The translations under genes and the position numbers were made by a program. From NCBI GenBank assembly GCA_022823775.1, contig JAJEHI010000143.1, positions 1-40,372 on the forward strand: DNA of 40,372 nucleotides, in the 5' to 3' direction. How positions within the stretch are numbered: the stretch's first letter is position 1; each line of letters begins with the position of its first letter. The notes beneath the pieces were generated by a model, which was given only the letters and a program-made list of their open reading frames with translations, searched no databases and was not told the origin of the DNA. Positions 1 through 6,835 of this stretch are shown here, piece by piece. Source of the stretch: Defluviicoccus sp. (lineage in GTDB: Bacteria > Pseudomonadota > Alphaproteobacteria > MPNO01).

Positions 1-80
1 GCCGCCCGGGAGCCCCCCACCCCCTAACCCCCCCCCCGCTGGGGCGTGGGTACTCGCTCGCCGCTTCCTGCTTGCCTTCC

Positions 81-115
81 CCCCCCCCGCTTGCGGGTGG
101 GGCCGGGGGAGGGCG
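81..115. repeat. GC-rich palindromic intergenic repeat, copy 1
   Basis: Imperfect palindrome centred on CCGCTTGCGGG, followed by a GGGGCCGGGGGAGGG tail. The same core recurs at 11367-11400 and 40185-40219, always outside genes. The whole stretch 1-169 holds only this repeat and C-rich low-complexity sequence; I see no gene there. Function unknown; it looks like a REP-type dispersed repeat. Confidence 0.6.
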
Positions 116-169
116 GTCACCCGGTCAGGTCGGAAATTACCGTAGCCGACGGCGGATCCTCCGCCTCCC

Positions 170-649
170 TCAGAGCGGGATGACGATCAGCGTGTCGATC
201 GTCTCGGACTCCAGGACAACGGTGCGCTCGGCGTAGCGCAGCTCGGCGGCGGCCTCGACCACGACATCCAGATAGCGCCCGGCGCAGAACAGGTCCGTCC
301 GCGCCATCTGCATGGTGCGGAAGACCGCGAAGTTGGCGCGGACGGTCCAGAGGCCGGGGCGGGCCCGGACGACGGTCGGCGGGTCGATCAGGTGGCGGTA
401 GCAATGCGGTTCGAAGACGTTGGCCTCGCGCAACGCCTTGATCCGATCCGCCATCATGCCGTGGCCCTCGCACAGCATCAGCCCGACCGGCATGTCCGCC
501 GCATGGTTGGCCCGCGTCGTGATGCGGTAGATCCCGGTCTCGACGAAGAAGTTCGGCCACTCCTCGAGAAGATCCTCGTCGATCGCGTGCGCGTAGGCGC
601 GGTTGAGCGCGTCGATCCGGCGGACCAGCGCGGGGTCGGCATCGGTCAT
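170..649 (-). CDS. aromatic-ring-hydroxylating dioxygenase beta subunit (SnoaL/NTF2-like fold)
   Basis: The 159-residue protein has the length and layout of small subunits of ring-hydroxylating dioxygenases. The N-terminal helix region carries the typical 'NRAYAHAIDEDLLEEW' pattern, followed by 'FFVETGIYRI' and a C-terminal strand rich in Val and Ile. Such beta subunits are structural partners of Rieske alpha subunits and have no redox centre. I placed the start at the ATG after a run without family resemblance; the frame stays open upstream but overlaps the divergent Rieske gene. That neighbour begins 138 bp away on the other strand, so the two could form a divergent pair. However, the neighbour looks like a single-component VanA-type oxygenase, which normally needs no beta subunit. 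The partner is therefore uncertain. Confidence 0.8.
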   Translation of the reverse strand: MTDADPALVRRIDALNRAYAHAIDEDLLEEWPNFFVETGIYRITTRANHAADMPVGLMLCEGHGMMADRIKALREANVFEPHCYRHLIDPPTVVRARPGLWTVRANFAVFRTMQMARTDLFCAGRYLDVVVEAAAELRYAERTVVLESETIDTLIVIPL

Positions 650-787
650 GGCGGGCAGCGGCGGGGTCACGTCTCTTCTCCAGGGGCGGGCGCGCGCACT
701 AAACCACCGAAGCCGCGTTGCCGGAAGGGGCGGCGGAAGCCGCGCTCGGCTATAGTCCGGGTCCGACGAACGACGGGCGAGGCGCCG

Positions 788-2164
788 ATGTTTCTCCGCA
801 ATGCGTGGTATGTCGCGGCCTGGAGCGGCGAGGTGACGGATACGCCGCTCGCCCGGACGCTGCTGGGCGAGCCGGTGGTGCTGTTCCGCGCCGGGGACGG
901 CGCGCCGGTCGCGCTCGAGGACCGGTGCTGCCACCGCCAGCTGCCGCTCTCGATGGGGAGGGTCGTGGATGGCGGGATCCAATGCGGCTATCACGGGCTC
1001 CGCTTCGACGCCCAGGGGCGCTGCACCGGCGTTCCGGGCCAGAGCGCGGTTCCGCCGGGCGCCGCGGTGCGCGCCTACCGGCTCGCCGAGCGCTGGGGCT
1101 GGGTCTGGATATGGATGGGCGATCCGGCCCGCGCCGACGAATCCTCGATTCCCGACTGGTGGTTCATGGACCATCCCGGCTGGAAAGTCGTCCCGGGGAA
1201 CGGCGGACGGCCGATCCACACGAGGAGCAATTACGAGCTGATTACCGACAACCTGCTCGATCTCAGCCACGTCGGCTATGTCCATCCCGACACCATCGGC
1301 AGCGACAACGTGGTGAACTTTCCGGTCCGCACCGAGCGCAAGGCCGATCGGGTCGTCATGACCCGGCTGATGCCCGACGTCGAGCCGCCGCCGTTCCACA
1401 GGATGGCCGGCGGGTTCGAGGGCAATGTCGACCGCTGGATGATCGTCGAGGCGGCGCTTCCCGCCCTGATCGACGTCGACGTCGGCAGCGCGGAGGTCGG
1501 TGGCGGCGCGCTGGAAGGCGACCGGCTGCAGGGGATCGCCTATCACGCGCTCAACGCGCCGACGCCGGAGACCGCGACCACGACCCATTTCTTCTATGCG
1601 CATGCCCGCTTCTTCAGGACGGACAGCGCCGAGATGGACGAGGTCTATCGCCGCGACTTCTACAGGATCTTCATGGAGGACGTGGCGATCGTCGAGGCGC
1701 AGCAGGCCTCGCTCGACAGGAACCCCGCCGCCGAATGGATCGACATCAACGTCGATGCGCCGGGGCTCGCGATGCGCGCGCTGCTCCGCGAGCGCATCGC
1801 CGCCGAAGCCGCGGCCTCGGCGGAAGCCGGCGCCGCAATCCGCAACCCGCGACCGAAGGAGATCCGCATGAGCGCCGTCGTTCTACTGGTGGAATTGAAG
1901 ATGGAGGAAGGCAGGCGGGGGGATTTCGTCGCCCGCGCCCAACGGCACCGCGAGCTCGTGCTGGCGAACGAGCCGGCCTGCCGGCGTTTCGACATCGTGG
2001 TCCCGGACGGCACGGACGACGTCGTGCGCCTCTACGAGGTCTATGACGACCAGGCCGCCGTCGACCGCCACATGCAGACCGACTACATGGCGGCCTACCG
2101 CGCGGACACCGGGTCCATGGTGGCCGACCGGCGGATCGTGACCGCGGTGCTGGCGAACGAATAG
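788..2164 (+). CDS. Rieske 2Fe-2S oxygenase (VanA-like) with in-frame C-terminal ABM-like domain
   Basis: Residues 1 to about 350 form a VanA-type oxygenase. The Rieske ligands are in 'CCH' and 'CGYH' (C-x-H and C-x2-H) near residues 44 and 65, and the mononuclear-iron region is 'DNLLDLSHVGYVH'. Such enzymes typically O-demethylate or hydroxylate aromatic acids using a separate reductase. After residue 360 the same frame runs without a stop into a domain of about 99 residues, starting MSAVVLLVELKMEEGRRG, that resembles antibiotic-biosynthesis-monooxygenase (ABM) proteins. An internal ATG at 1868 sits 6 nt after an AAGGAG sequence, so the ABM part could also be made separately. Start ATG 788 is chosen because 'MFLRNAWYVAAW' is the usual beginning of this family. 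Substrate unknown. Confidence 0.85.
   Translation: MFLRNAWYVAAWSGEVTDTPLARTLLGEPVVLFRAGDGAPVALEDRCCHRQLPLSMGRVVDGGIQCGYHGLRFDAQGRCTGVPGQSAVPPGAAVRAYRLAERWGWVWIWMGDPARADESSIPDWWFMDHPGWKVVPGNGGRPIHTRSNYELITDNLLDLSHVGYVHPDTIGSDNVVNFPVRTERKADRVVMTRLMPDVEPPPFHRMAGGFEGNVDRWMIVEAALPALIDVDVGSAEVGGGALEGDRLQGIAYHALNAPTPETATTTHFFYAHARFFRTDSAEMDEVYRRDFYRIFMEDVAIVEAQQASLDRNPAAEWIDINVDAPGLAMRALLRERIAAEAAASAEAGAAIRNPRPKEIRMSAVVLLVELKMEEGRRGDFVARAQRHRELVLANEPACRRFDIVVPDGTDDVVRLYEVYDDQAAVDRHMQTDYMAAYRADTGSMVADRRIVTAVLANE
1856..1870 (+). promoter_or_regulatory. internal ribosome binding site and start codon inside the Rieske-ABM gene
   Basis: AAGGAG at 1856-1861, 6 nt and then ATG 1868, in the same frame as the Rieske gene. 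It would start a free ABM-like protein of about 98 residues. This suggests two originally overlapping or adjacent genes whose stop codon has been lost, or dual expression as both fusion and free domain. Confidence 0.5.
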
Positions 2165-2267
2165 GTCCGCGCCCGGGGTCCGGAACGACGGAACGATCAG
2201 CGCGTCGTCGCTGCCGTTCGACCCGGCGGTGGAAATCGACGCGGCGTTCGAGATCGCGTGAGGCGCG

Positions 2268-2729
2268 CTATTCGGCCGGGACGGGCTCCTTCGCCCTTGC
2301 CTCCCGCTCCTCCTTCTCCTTGCGCAGCCGGCCGACCGGCTCGGTGGCCCAGCCGTGCTCGGAGATGTCGAAGACGACGCCGTTGATGTCCTTGTACTTC
2401 TCCTCCGCCTGAAGGCCCTCGTAATCGCCTTCGAGCGTGTAGTAGTAGGACCCGCCGGCCTCCTCGATCTTCTTCGCCGTCGCTTCGGCGTCGTCGACCA
2501 CAAACCCGACATGGTGCATCCCGGCCCAGTCGGGGCCGTTGACGAGCCCCCTGGTCCCTTCCGGGAAGTTGAGCAGGGCGAGATTGATCGTCCCGTCCGA
2601 CAGCATGATCACGTTGCCGAACGGCGTGTCGCCGCGGCAGACCCGCTCCATCTCGAACACGCTCTCGTAGAACCGCGCGGCCTTTTCGAGGTCTGGCACC
2701 TGAATCGCGACGTGGCGCAGCTTGGCCAT
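2268..2729 (-). CDS. VOC-family (glyoxalase/bleomycin resistance) protein
   Basis: A 153-residue protein with the paired beta-alpha-beta-beta-beta pattern of the vicinal oxygen chelate fold. The first half begins 'KLRHVAIQVPDLEKAARFYE', where the His is a usual metal ligand. The second half carries 'MHHVGFVVDDAEATAKKIEE', again with a candidate metal-binding His, and ends with a charged tail of Lys, Arg and Glu. Members include lactoylglutathione lyases, extradiol dioxygenases and resistance proteins, so the reaction cannot be assigned. The start ATG is preceded by GGAG at a good distance, and the first motif begins at residue 3. It is a single gene, convergent with the Rieske-ABM gene. Confidence 0.85.
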   Translation of the reverse strand: MAKLRHVAIQVPDLEKAARFYESVFEMERVCRGDTPFGNVIMLSDGTINLALLNFPEGTRGLVNGPDWAGMHHVGFVVDDAEATAKKIEEAGGSYYYTLEGDYEGLQAEEKYKDINGVVFDISEHGWATEPVGRLRKEKEEREARAKEPVPAE

Positions 2730-3049
2730 CGATCCGCTCCGTGGCTGTTTGCGTGACACGATTTTGGCCCAGGCGCGGGCGCGGGGCAACCGGGAGCGGA
2801 TCCCCGTCCGTGTCAAACCAAAAAAGGGCGACAGAGGTCCGACATCCCGGAATGCCGAGTAGGATATGGCCGGTGGTTCTGGATTCAAAGGATGGGCTCG
2901 CCTAAAAGACCGGGTGTTGTGAGACGGTAATCACCCACCGAATAAGGCACAATTCGACTTCGGTGAAGCAAGCGTTGGGTTAGTGATCACGCGCGAAACC
3001 GAGATCAATGCGGGCGACCCTCTGTAATCCGTGGGAATTGATCACTCTT
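2730..3049. other. intergenic region, 320 bp
   Basis: The base composition shifts here from GC-rich to clearly more AT-rich, marking the edge of the lower-GC segment that holds the interrupted gene. I see no ORF with coding character, tRNA fold or strong terminator. It must contain the promoter of the VOC gene, but I cannot place it. Confidence 0.4.
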
Positions 3050-3961
3050 CTAGCCACCAGAACCAACGAGGATGGTGATAACTGAACCAGCGACGCCGCC
3101 AATCACTGCTGCAGCCAGCACGATCACGAGTTCAATTGCTTTGGACCTGCGAGATTCTGCAAACGTGACTAATTCTTTCATCTGCTTAATCGGAAATAGT
3201 GGACGATTATTGAGTTCAGTTTCAATAAAGGCTCGAAGAAAGCCAGATATGTCCCTAGCATATAGCTCTCGACAAATTTTGTCAGCATAGTGTTGTCGCT
3301 GGATATAATTCGCATCAAACTTGGACAACGCCAAGGTCAATGCAGACAGGCCTCGGCCCTGTACCAATGCACTTATGAGTCGTTTACGACTCTCGGTATC
3401 TTGCATGGAATCAAAAAGGCTATCAGCTATGGTCTGAATTGTGTCCCAGCCTCGATAATCTCTTCTGTTGGAATACAGAATGTGGTAGAAGCGATCGAGT
3501 TCGTATCTTAACTCCGCAAACAAGATTTCCCGTGCACGTTCTTTGAACTGGGCATTTTCGACACAACATCGAAAGGTTACGTCCGCATATCCAAATTTGT
3601 TGAGAATTTTGCATTCGAAGAAGCTGCTATTCTCGTTAGGCGTGCTATACCCTTCGACCCAAAGGTTGGCGTGAAACGGCGAAGGACCCATAAAGACGAA
3701 CGCGAGGTTGCTTGACATCCTGTCCACCTCGGCCTGCAGGTATTCCCTTACAACCCTTACCGCCGTAGATGGGCTATGCGACTCTTGGCCGTCTATCAGT
3801 TCGACAAACGCAACCGGGGCATGATATTCTAAGTATGTATGGATACGAAATTTTTCTGTCATGGTATCGGAATCGAAATAGGCACCTACTATCTCTTTTT
3901 GTATTCTAAACGGAATATAGAGGTCAAAATGGATTGAGAATATTGCTTGCCCAGGAAAAAC
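3050..3961 (-). pseudogene. 3' part of an interrupted lower-GC gene; tail-anchored protein of unknown function
   Basis: This segment encodes the last 303 residues of a protein I do not recognise. It is much more AT-rich than its neighbours, suggesting transfer. It has several alpha/beta-looking stretches and ends in one hydrophobic segment of about 24 residues (starting ELVIVLAAAVIGG) next to the C-terminus, so it is probably anchored in the membrane by its tail. The frame appears open up to 4084, but everything beyond 3961 is read from the inserted mobile unit, so the codons upstream of VFPGQAIF are not native. The true 5' part lies at 6427-6675. Joining the two and removing 3962-6422 plus one AAAC gives a continuous 386-residue frame across 'DDGPA|VFPGQ'. 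The gene is therefore split by insertion. Confidence 0.85.
3958..3961. repeat. left target-site duplication AAAC
   Basis: AAAC directly abuts the left inverted repeat. The same four bases follow the outer right inverted repeat at 6423-6426. A 4-bp duplication is what IS407-group IS3 elements are known to make. Confidence 0.75.
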
Positions 3962-3988
3962 TGATTCTCCCCCATTGGATTGGTCCAC
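3962..3988 (+). repeat. left terminal inverted repeat of the IS unit
   Basis: It begins TGA, has CCCCC at positions 8-12 and ends GATTGGTCCAC. The reverse complement of the inner right end begins TGACCTGCCCCC and also ends GATTGGTCCAC, with one single-base gap in the alignment. The TGA...CCCCC start is typical of IS407-group ends. Confidence 0.8.
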
Positions 3989-4051
3989 CCCTAGGTTTGG
4001 GACTGAGGAGGACCGAGGAGGGCCAGGAAACGTTACAAGCCGGAGGAGATT

Positions 4052-4297
4052 GTGAGCCTGCTGCGGCAGGCCGAGGTTTTGCACGGCCAGGGCATGTCGA
4101 TGGCGGACGCGATCCGGCAGCTCGGGATCAGCGAGGTTACCTTTTACCGGTGGCGTAAGGAGTACGCCGGGATGAGCGGCGACCAGCTGCGCCGTCTGAA
4201 GGAGCTGGAGAAGGAGAACGAGCGGCTGCGCCGTGCAGTTTCCGACCTGACGCTGGACAAGCAGATCCTCAAGGAGGCCGCAGGGGGAAACTTCTAA
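4052..4297 (+). CDS. IS3-family transposase OrfA (HTH DNA-binding)
   Basis: An 81-residue OrfA. The helix-turn-helix lies around 'MADAIRQLGISEVTFYRWRK' (about residues 17-36), and a leucine-zipper-like coiled coil, 'LRRLKELEKENERLRRAV', follows before the end. It recognises the element's ends. Relatives usually start about nine codons earlier with MRKRYKPEE. Here those codons are present (from 4025), but an ATG is missing and a stop closes the frame at 4004, so the GTG at 4052, 3 nt after GGAGGAG, is the likely start. It is expressed alone or fused to OrfB by -1 frameshifting at 4285-4291. It looks intact. Confidence 0.88.
   Translation: MSLLRQAEVLHGQGMSMADAIRQLGISEVTFYRWRKEYAGMSGDQLRRLKELEKENERLRRAVSDLTLDKQILKEAAGGNF
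4285..4291 (+). promoter_or_regulatory. programmed -1 frameshift site GGGAAAC
   Basis: In the OrfA frame the bases read G GGA AAC, a canonical X-XXY-YYZ slippery heptamer, two codons before the OrfA stop. Slipping back one base continues as ...G-K-L-L-S-P-S into the OrfB frame, the junction expected for the OrfAB transposase of this group. Confidence 0.8.
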
Positions 4298-5190
4298 GCC
4301 CCTCGCGCCGCCGCCGGTGCATCGATCATGTCCGTGACCGGCTCGGGGTCTCGGAGCGCCGCGCCTGCCGGGTGCTGGGGCAGCATCGCTCGACCCAGCG
4401 CCGCGTCCCGCGCGGCCGCGACGACGAGGACCGCCTGGTCGCGGACATGATCGAACTGGCCCGCCAGTACGGCCGCTACGGCTACCGGCGGATCGCGGCC
4501 CTGCTGCGCGATGCCGGCTGGCGGGTCAACGACAAGCGGGTCGAGCGCCTGTGGCGGCGCGAGGGGCTGAAGGTGTCCGGGAAACAACCGAAGCGGGGCC
4601 GGCTCTGGCTGAATGACGGCTCCTGTGTCCGGCTGCGCGCCGAGCGGACGGACCATGTCTGGTCCTACGACTTCGTGCATCACCGGACCGATGACGACCG
4701 CGCCTTCCGCATGCTCAACGTGCTGGACGAGTTCACCCGCGAGAGCCTGGCCATCCGGGTCCGGCGCAGCCTCTCCTCGGTCGACGTCATCGACGTGCTG
4801 ACCGACCTGTTCATCCTGCGTGGCGTCCCGGCCTACATCCGGTCCGACAACGGACCGGATTTTGTCGCCAAGGCTGTCAGGCAATGGATCGCCGCAGTGG
4901 GCGCCCGGACCGCCTTCATCGAGCCGGGCTCACCCTGGGAGAACGGCTATATCGAGGGCTTCAACGCCCGATTGCGCGACGAGCTCCTGAACGGGGAGAT
5001 CTTCTACACCCTCAAGGAAGCCCAGGTTCTCATCGAATCCTGGCGACACCATTACAACGCCGTGCGCCCGCACAGCAGCCTGGGATACCGGCCGCCGGCA
5101 CCAGAGATGATCGTCATGCCAAGCTGGCCGCCCGGCTCCGCTACGCTCCGCCGGCCACCCAGCTTGGCCGAGAAGCCGGCAATGCACTAA
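4291..5190 (+). CDS. IS3-family transposase OrfB (rve/DDE integrase domain)
   Basis: The OrfB frame enters from the slippery site and has a first possible own start at GTG 4372. An HTH_21-type segment, 'YGRYGYRRIAALLRDAGWRV', comes first, followed by a retroviral-integrase-like core. The catalytic triad is visible: D in 'WSYDFV', D in 'IRSDNGPDF', and E in 'NGYIEGFNARLRDE', with the D-to-E spacing typical of DDE(35). The C-terminal 'RPHSSLGYRPPAPE' is the family's usual end. Fusion with OrfA gives the active transposase. The last about 25 residues are encoded by sequence that is duplicated at 6292-6422. No inactivating mutation is seen, so the element may be active. Confidence 0.9.
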   Translation, partial: LLSPSRRRRCIDHVRDRLGVSERRACRVLGQHRSTQRRVPRGRDDEDRLVADMIELARQYGRYGYRRIAALLRDAGWRVNDKRVERLWRREGLKVSGKQPKRGRLWLNDGSCVRLRAERTDHVWSYDFVHHRTDDDRAFRMLNVLDEFTRESLAIRVRRSLSSVDVIDVLTDLFILRGVPAYIRSDNGPDFVAKAVRQWIAAVGARTAFIEPGSPWENGYIEGFNARLRDELLNGEIFYTLKEAQVLIESWRHHYNAVRPHSSLGYRPPAPEMIVMPSWPPGSATLRRPPSLAEKPAMH

Positions 5191-5224
5191 CATTCGAAGT
5201 GGACCAATCGACGGGGGCAGGTCA
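5094..5224. repeat. inner copy of the IS right end (131 bp), including inner right inverted repeat 5199-5224
   Basis: These 131 bp, from the 3' end of orfB through the inverted repeat ending GGGGGCAGGTCA, are repeated without gaps at 6292-6422. I count about ten differences, six of them in the last 26 bp. The divergence means the outer copy was not made by a very recent duplication and may come from a related IS. Confidence 0.85.
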
Positions 5225-6175
5225 ATGAAACTCATAGCCCGTACCCTCTCCGCCGTGGCCTTCGTAGCCGCTTCGCTTCTTGCCAGCCACGGAACAGCCG
5301 GAAGCGTGGATGATGTTGTAAGGCCAGCAGAAGAGATTGCGCTGCATGACGCAGCGGGCCGTGTCGAGGCAGGCGGGCGTGCGGGGTTTGTTCCGACGGC
5401 GCTGCTGGCCGAAGCGGAAGTGGGGCCGAAGGCGGGGGAAACATTCCGGGATTGCCCGTCCTGTCCGGAAATGGTGGTGGTGCCGGCGGGTTCGTTCGTC
5501 ATGGGCTCGCCGAGGTCGGAAGTAGGCCGTGACGGAGATGAAGTCCTGCAGCATGAGGTGACGATCTCGCAACCCTTTGCGGTGGGCAAACACGAGGTGA
5601 CGTTTGCGGAATGGGATACCTGCGTATCCGCTGGCGGGTGCGACGGGTATCGCCCCGATGACAAGGGCTGGGGCCGTGGAAGTCGGCCGGTCATCCATGT
5701 GACCTGGAACGAAGCGCGGTCGTATGTCGCGTGGCTGTCGCGGATGACGGGGAAGGAGTACCGGCTGTTGACGGAGGCGGAGTGGGAATATGCGGCGCGC
5801 GCGAAGACGCGGACGCGCTATAGCTGGGGGGATTCGGTGGGCCGGAACCGGGCGAACTGCCGCGGCTGCGGCAGCCGCTGGGACGGCCGTGAAACGGCTC
5901 CGGCGGGTTCGTTTGCGGCGAACGGTTTCGGCTTGCATGACATGTCGGGCAATGTATCGGAATGGGTCGAGGACTGCTGGCACAATGACTATGCGGGCGC
6001 GCCGTCGGACGGCAGCGCTTGGGTGGCGGGCGGTGATTGCGGGAAGCGCGTATTGCGCGGCGGTTCGTGGAGCAACATACCGTGGTTCCTCCGTTCCGCC
6101 ATCCGCCTCGGGTACAGCGTCGGGAACCGGGTCGTCACCTTCGGCTTCCGCGTTGCCCGGACGCTTACGCCTTGA
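5225..6175 (+). CDS. secreted FGE-sulfatase-fold (SUMF1/PvdO-type) protein, probable DGR-type variable protein
   Basis: A 316-residue protein. Residues 1-26 look like a signal peptide (KLIARTLSAVAFVAASLLAS). The FGE/SUMF1 fold starts at 'MVVVPAGSFVMGSP' (about 84) and includes 'EVTFAEWD', 'RLLTEAEWEYAAR', 'GNVSEWVEDCW' and the terminal 'RGGSW...GFRVARTL'. The C-terminal cysteine pair of true formylglycine-generating enzymes is absent, so sulfatase activation is unlikely. Such proteins are frequent targets of diversity-generating retroelements, and the C-terminal 24 codons fit that pattern. The ATG is the base right after the inner IS end, whose GGGGGCAGG would act as ribosome binding site. 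Six extra cysteine-containing spots (such as CPSC and CRGC) suggest an oxidised, exported protein, perhaps ligand-binding. Confidence 0.85.
   Translation: MKLIARTLSAVAFVAASLLASHGTAGSVDDVVRPAEEIALHDAAGRVEAGGRAGFVPTALLAEAEVGPKAGETFRDCPSCPEMVVVPAGSFVMGSPRSEVGRDGDEVLQHEVTISQPFAVGKHEVTFAEWDTCVSAGGCDGYRPDDKGWGRGSRPVIHVTWNEARSYVAWLSRMTGKEYRLLTEAEWEYAARAKTRTRYSWGDSVGRNRANCRGCGSRWDGRETAPAGSFAANGFGLHDMSGNVSEWVEDCWHNDYAGAPSDGSAWVAGGDCGKRVLRGGSWSNIPWFLRSAIRLGYSVGNRVVTFGFRVARTLTP
6071..6142 (+). other. candidate diversity-generating variable region (VR)
   Basis: Between the conserved 'RGGSW' and 'GFRVAR' blocks, 13 of the 17 codons at positions that are Asn-like (AAC) in typical DGR templates end in C and differ at the first two bases (AGC, TTC, ATC, CTC, TAC, GTC, ACC). 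Intervening codons for P, LRSA and R are as in the usual template. This is the signature expected of adenine-directed mutagenesis from an AAC-rich template. No template repeat or reverse transcriptase is in the window, so the region could be a static descendant. Confidence 0.5.
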
Positions 6176-6200
6176 GTCCTCACTTGTTTACCTCGGGGGT

Positions 6201-6219
6201 CCGGGGGCGGAGCCCCCGG
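6201..6219 (+). terminator. perfect 8-bp hairpin 25 nt after the passenger stop codon
   Basis: CCGGGGGC, a GGA loop, then GCCCCCGG. No T-run follows, so it is a weak candidate for an intrinsic terminator. A hairpin of this size just downstream of the variable region is also a known feature of DGR target sites. Similar GTCCGGGGGCGGAGCCCCC hairpins are common between genes in GC-rich bacteria, so the role is open. Confidence 0.45.
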
Positions 6220-6291
6220 CAGGATTATTTCGCGGGGCCTCGTGCCGCCTCGACGACTATCGGCACGAACCGGTCGACCCCGACATCGCCC

Positions 6292-6422
6292 GCCGGCACC
6301 AGAGACGATCGTCATGCCAAGCTGGCCGCCCGGCTCCGCTACGCTCCGCCGGCCACCCAGCTTGGCTGAGGAACCGGCAATGCACTAACATTCGAAGTGG
6401 ACCCGTCGGTGGGGGCCGCTCA
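6292..6422. repeat. outer copy of the IS right end, including outer right inverted repeat 6397-6422
   Basis: Gapless 131-bp match to 5094-5224. It ends GGGGGCCGCTCA and is directly followed by the target duplication AAAC (6423-6426). It serves as the right boundary of the unit. It carries only the last codons of orfB and no other part of the transposase. Confidence 0.85.
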
Positions 6423-6426
6423 AAAC
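6423..6426. repeat. right target-site duplication AAAC
   Basis: Same four bases as 3958-3961, directly after the outer right inverted repeat. One copy must be removed together with the unit to restore the interrupted gene. Confidence 0.75.
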
Positions 6427-6675
6427 AGCCGGTCCATCGTCTGAATCTTCCACATGATTTTGATTGAACCTAATGTGATCATCTTCATCGTGACGAATTT
6501 CTAGATTGTTAAGTGAAGATATCGCCTCGAGTTCAGATGATAATTGTGAGCAATATTCTTCCACGCTCAGATCAAATGGCCCATCGAATTTTAATCCAAA
6601 ATTCCAACTTCCTATTCCGAAGGCTACACGCCATTGTAGAGCATCGTTTCCGGTAGTTCGATCCTGTTCAACCAT
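6427..6675 (-). pseudogene. 5' part of the interrupted lower-GC gene
   Basis: This encodes the first 83 residues (start MVEQDRTTGNDALQWRVAFG, end HVEDSDDGPA) of the gene whose remainder lies at 3050-3961. The frame today runs on into the IS end, adding a short foreign tail (...GPHRRVHFEC) and stopping at 6385. Codon use and base composition match the 3' part and differ from the GC-rich surroundings. The N-terminal part is acidic and polar without a signal peptide, so with the C-terminal hydrophobic segment the intact product would be a tail-anchored cytosolic-facing protein of 386 residues. No family recognised. Confidence 0.75.
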
Positions 6676-6835
6676 TATTTATGCATCTTGATTATAGTGA
6701 GTACGGGTACGAACAAGTATATCAACTATCGGCGTGTTGCCAATGCCTGCGAATGAACCCCGTTGCCGCTAGGGCTTGCCCCCTACCATCCGCAACCGCT
6801 ATGCAACCGGGTAACGATGCGAGCGGAGGGACATC

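Larger units (their letters stand above)
3962..6422 (+). mobile_element. IS3-family (IS407-type) unit carrying an FGE-fold passenger gene, with duplicated right end
   Basis: The unit runs from a left inverted repeat (3962-3988, starts TGATTCTCCCCC, ends TTGGTCCAC) through OrfA/OrfB transposase genes to an inner right repeat (5199-5224). It then continues through a passenger gene and ends in a second, diverged copy of the right end (6397-6422). AAAC lies on both outer sides; no such repeat flanks the inner right end, so the last insertion involved the whole 2,461-bp unit. Excision in silico restores the reading frame of the interrupted gene. Transposase and passenger face the same way. Family knowledge: IS elements with passenger genes ('transporter IS') are known, but an FGE-fold passenger of this kind is unfamiliar to me. 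Confidence 0.85.

Noticed and set aside
2167-2262. Possible C-terminal gene remnant (ending ...VEIDAAFEIA) between the Rieske-ABM and VOC genes
   Set aside because: Under 35 codons, no start, no recognised family; too little to call.
5199-5224. Right boundary of the last insertion at the inner inverted repeat
   Set aside because: The bases after it (ATGA) do not repeat the left flank (AAAC), whereas the bases after the outer repeat do.
5225-6175. True formylglycine-generating enzyme or EgtB
   Set aside because: The C-terminal cysteine pair of sulfatase-modifying enzymes is missing and no sulfatase or ergothioneine gene is nearby; the fold is right but the catalytic role is not supported.
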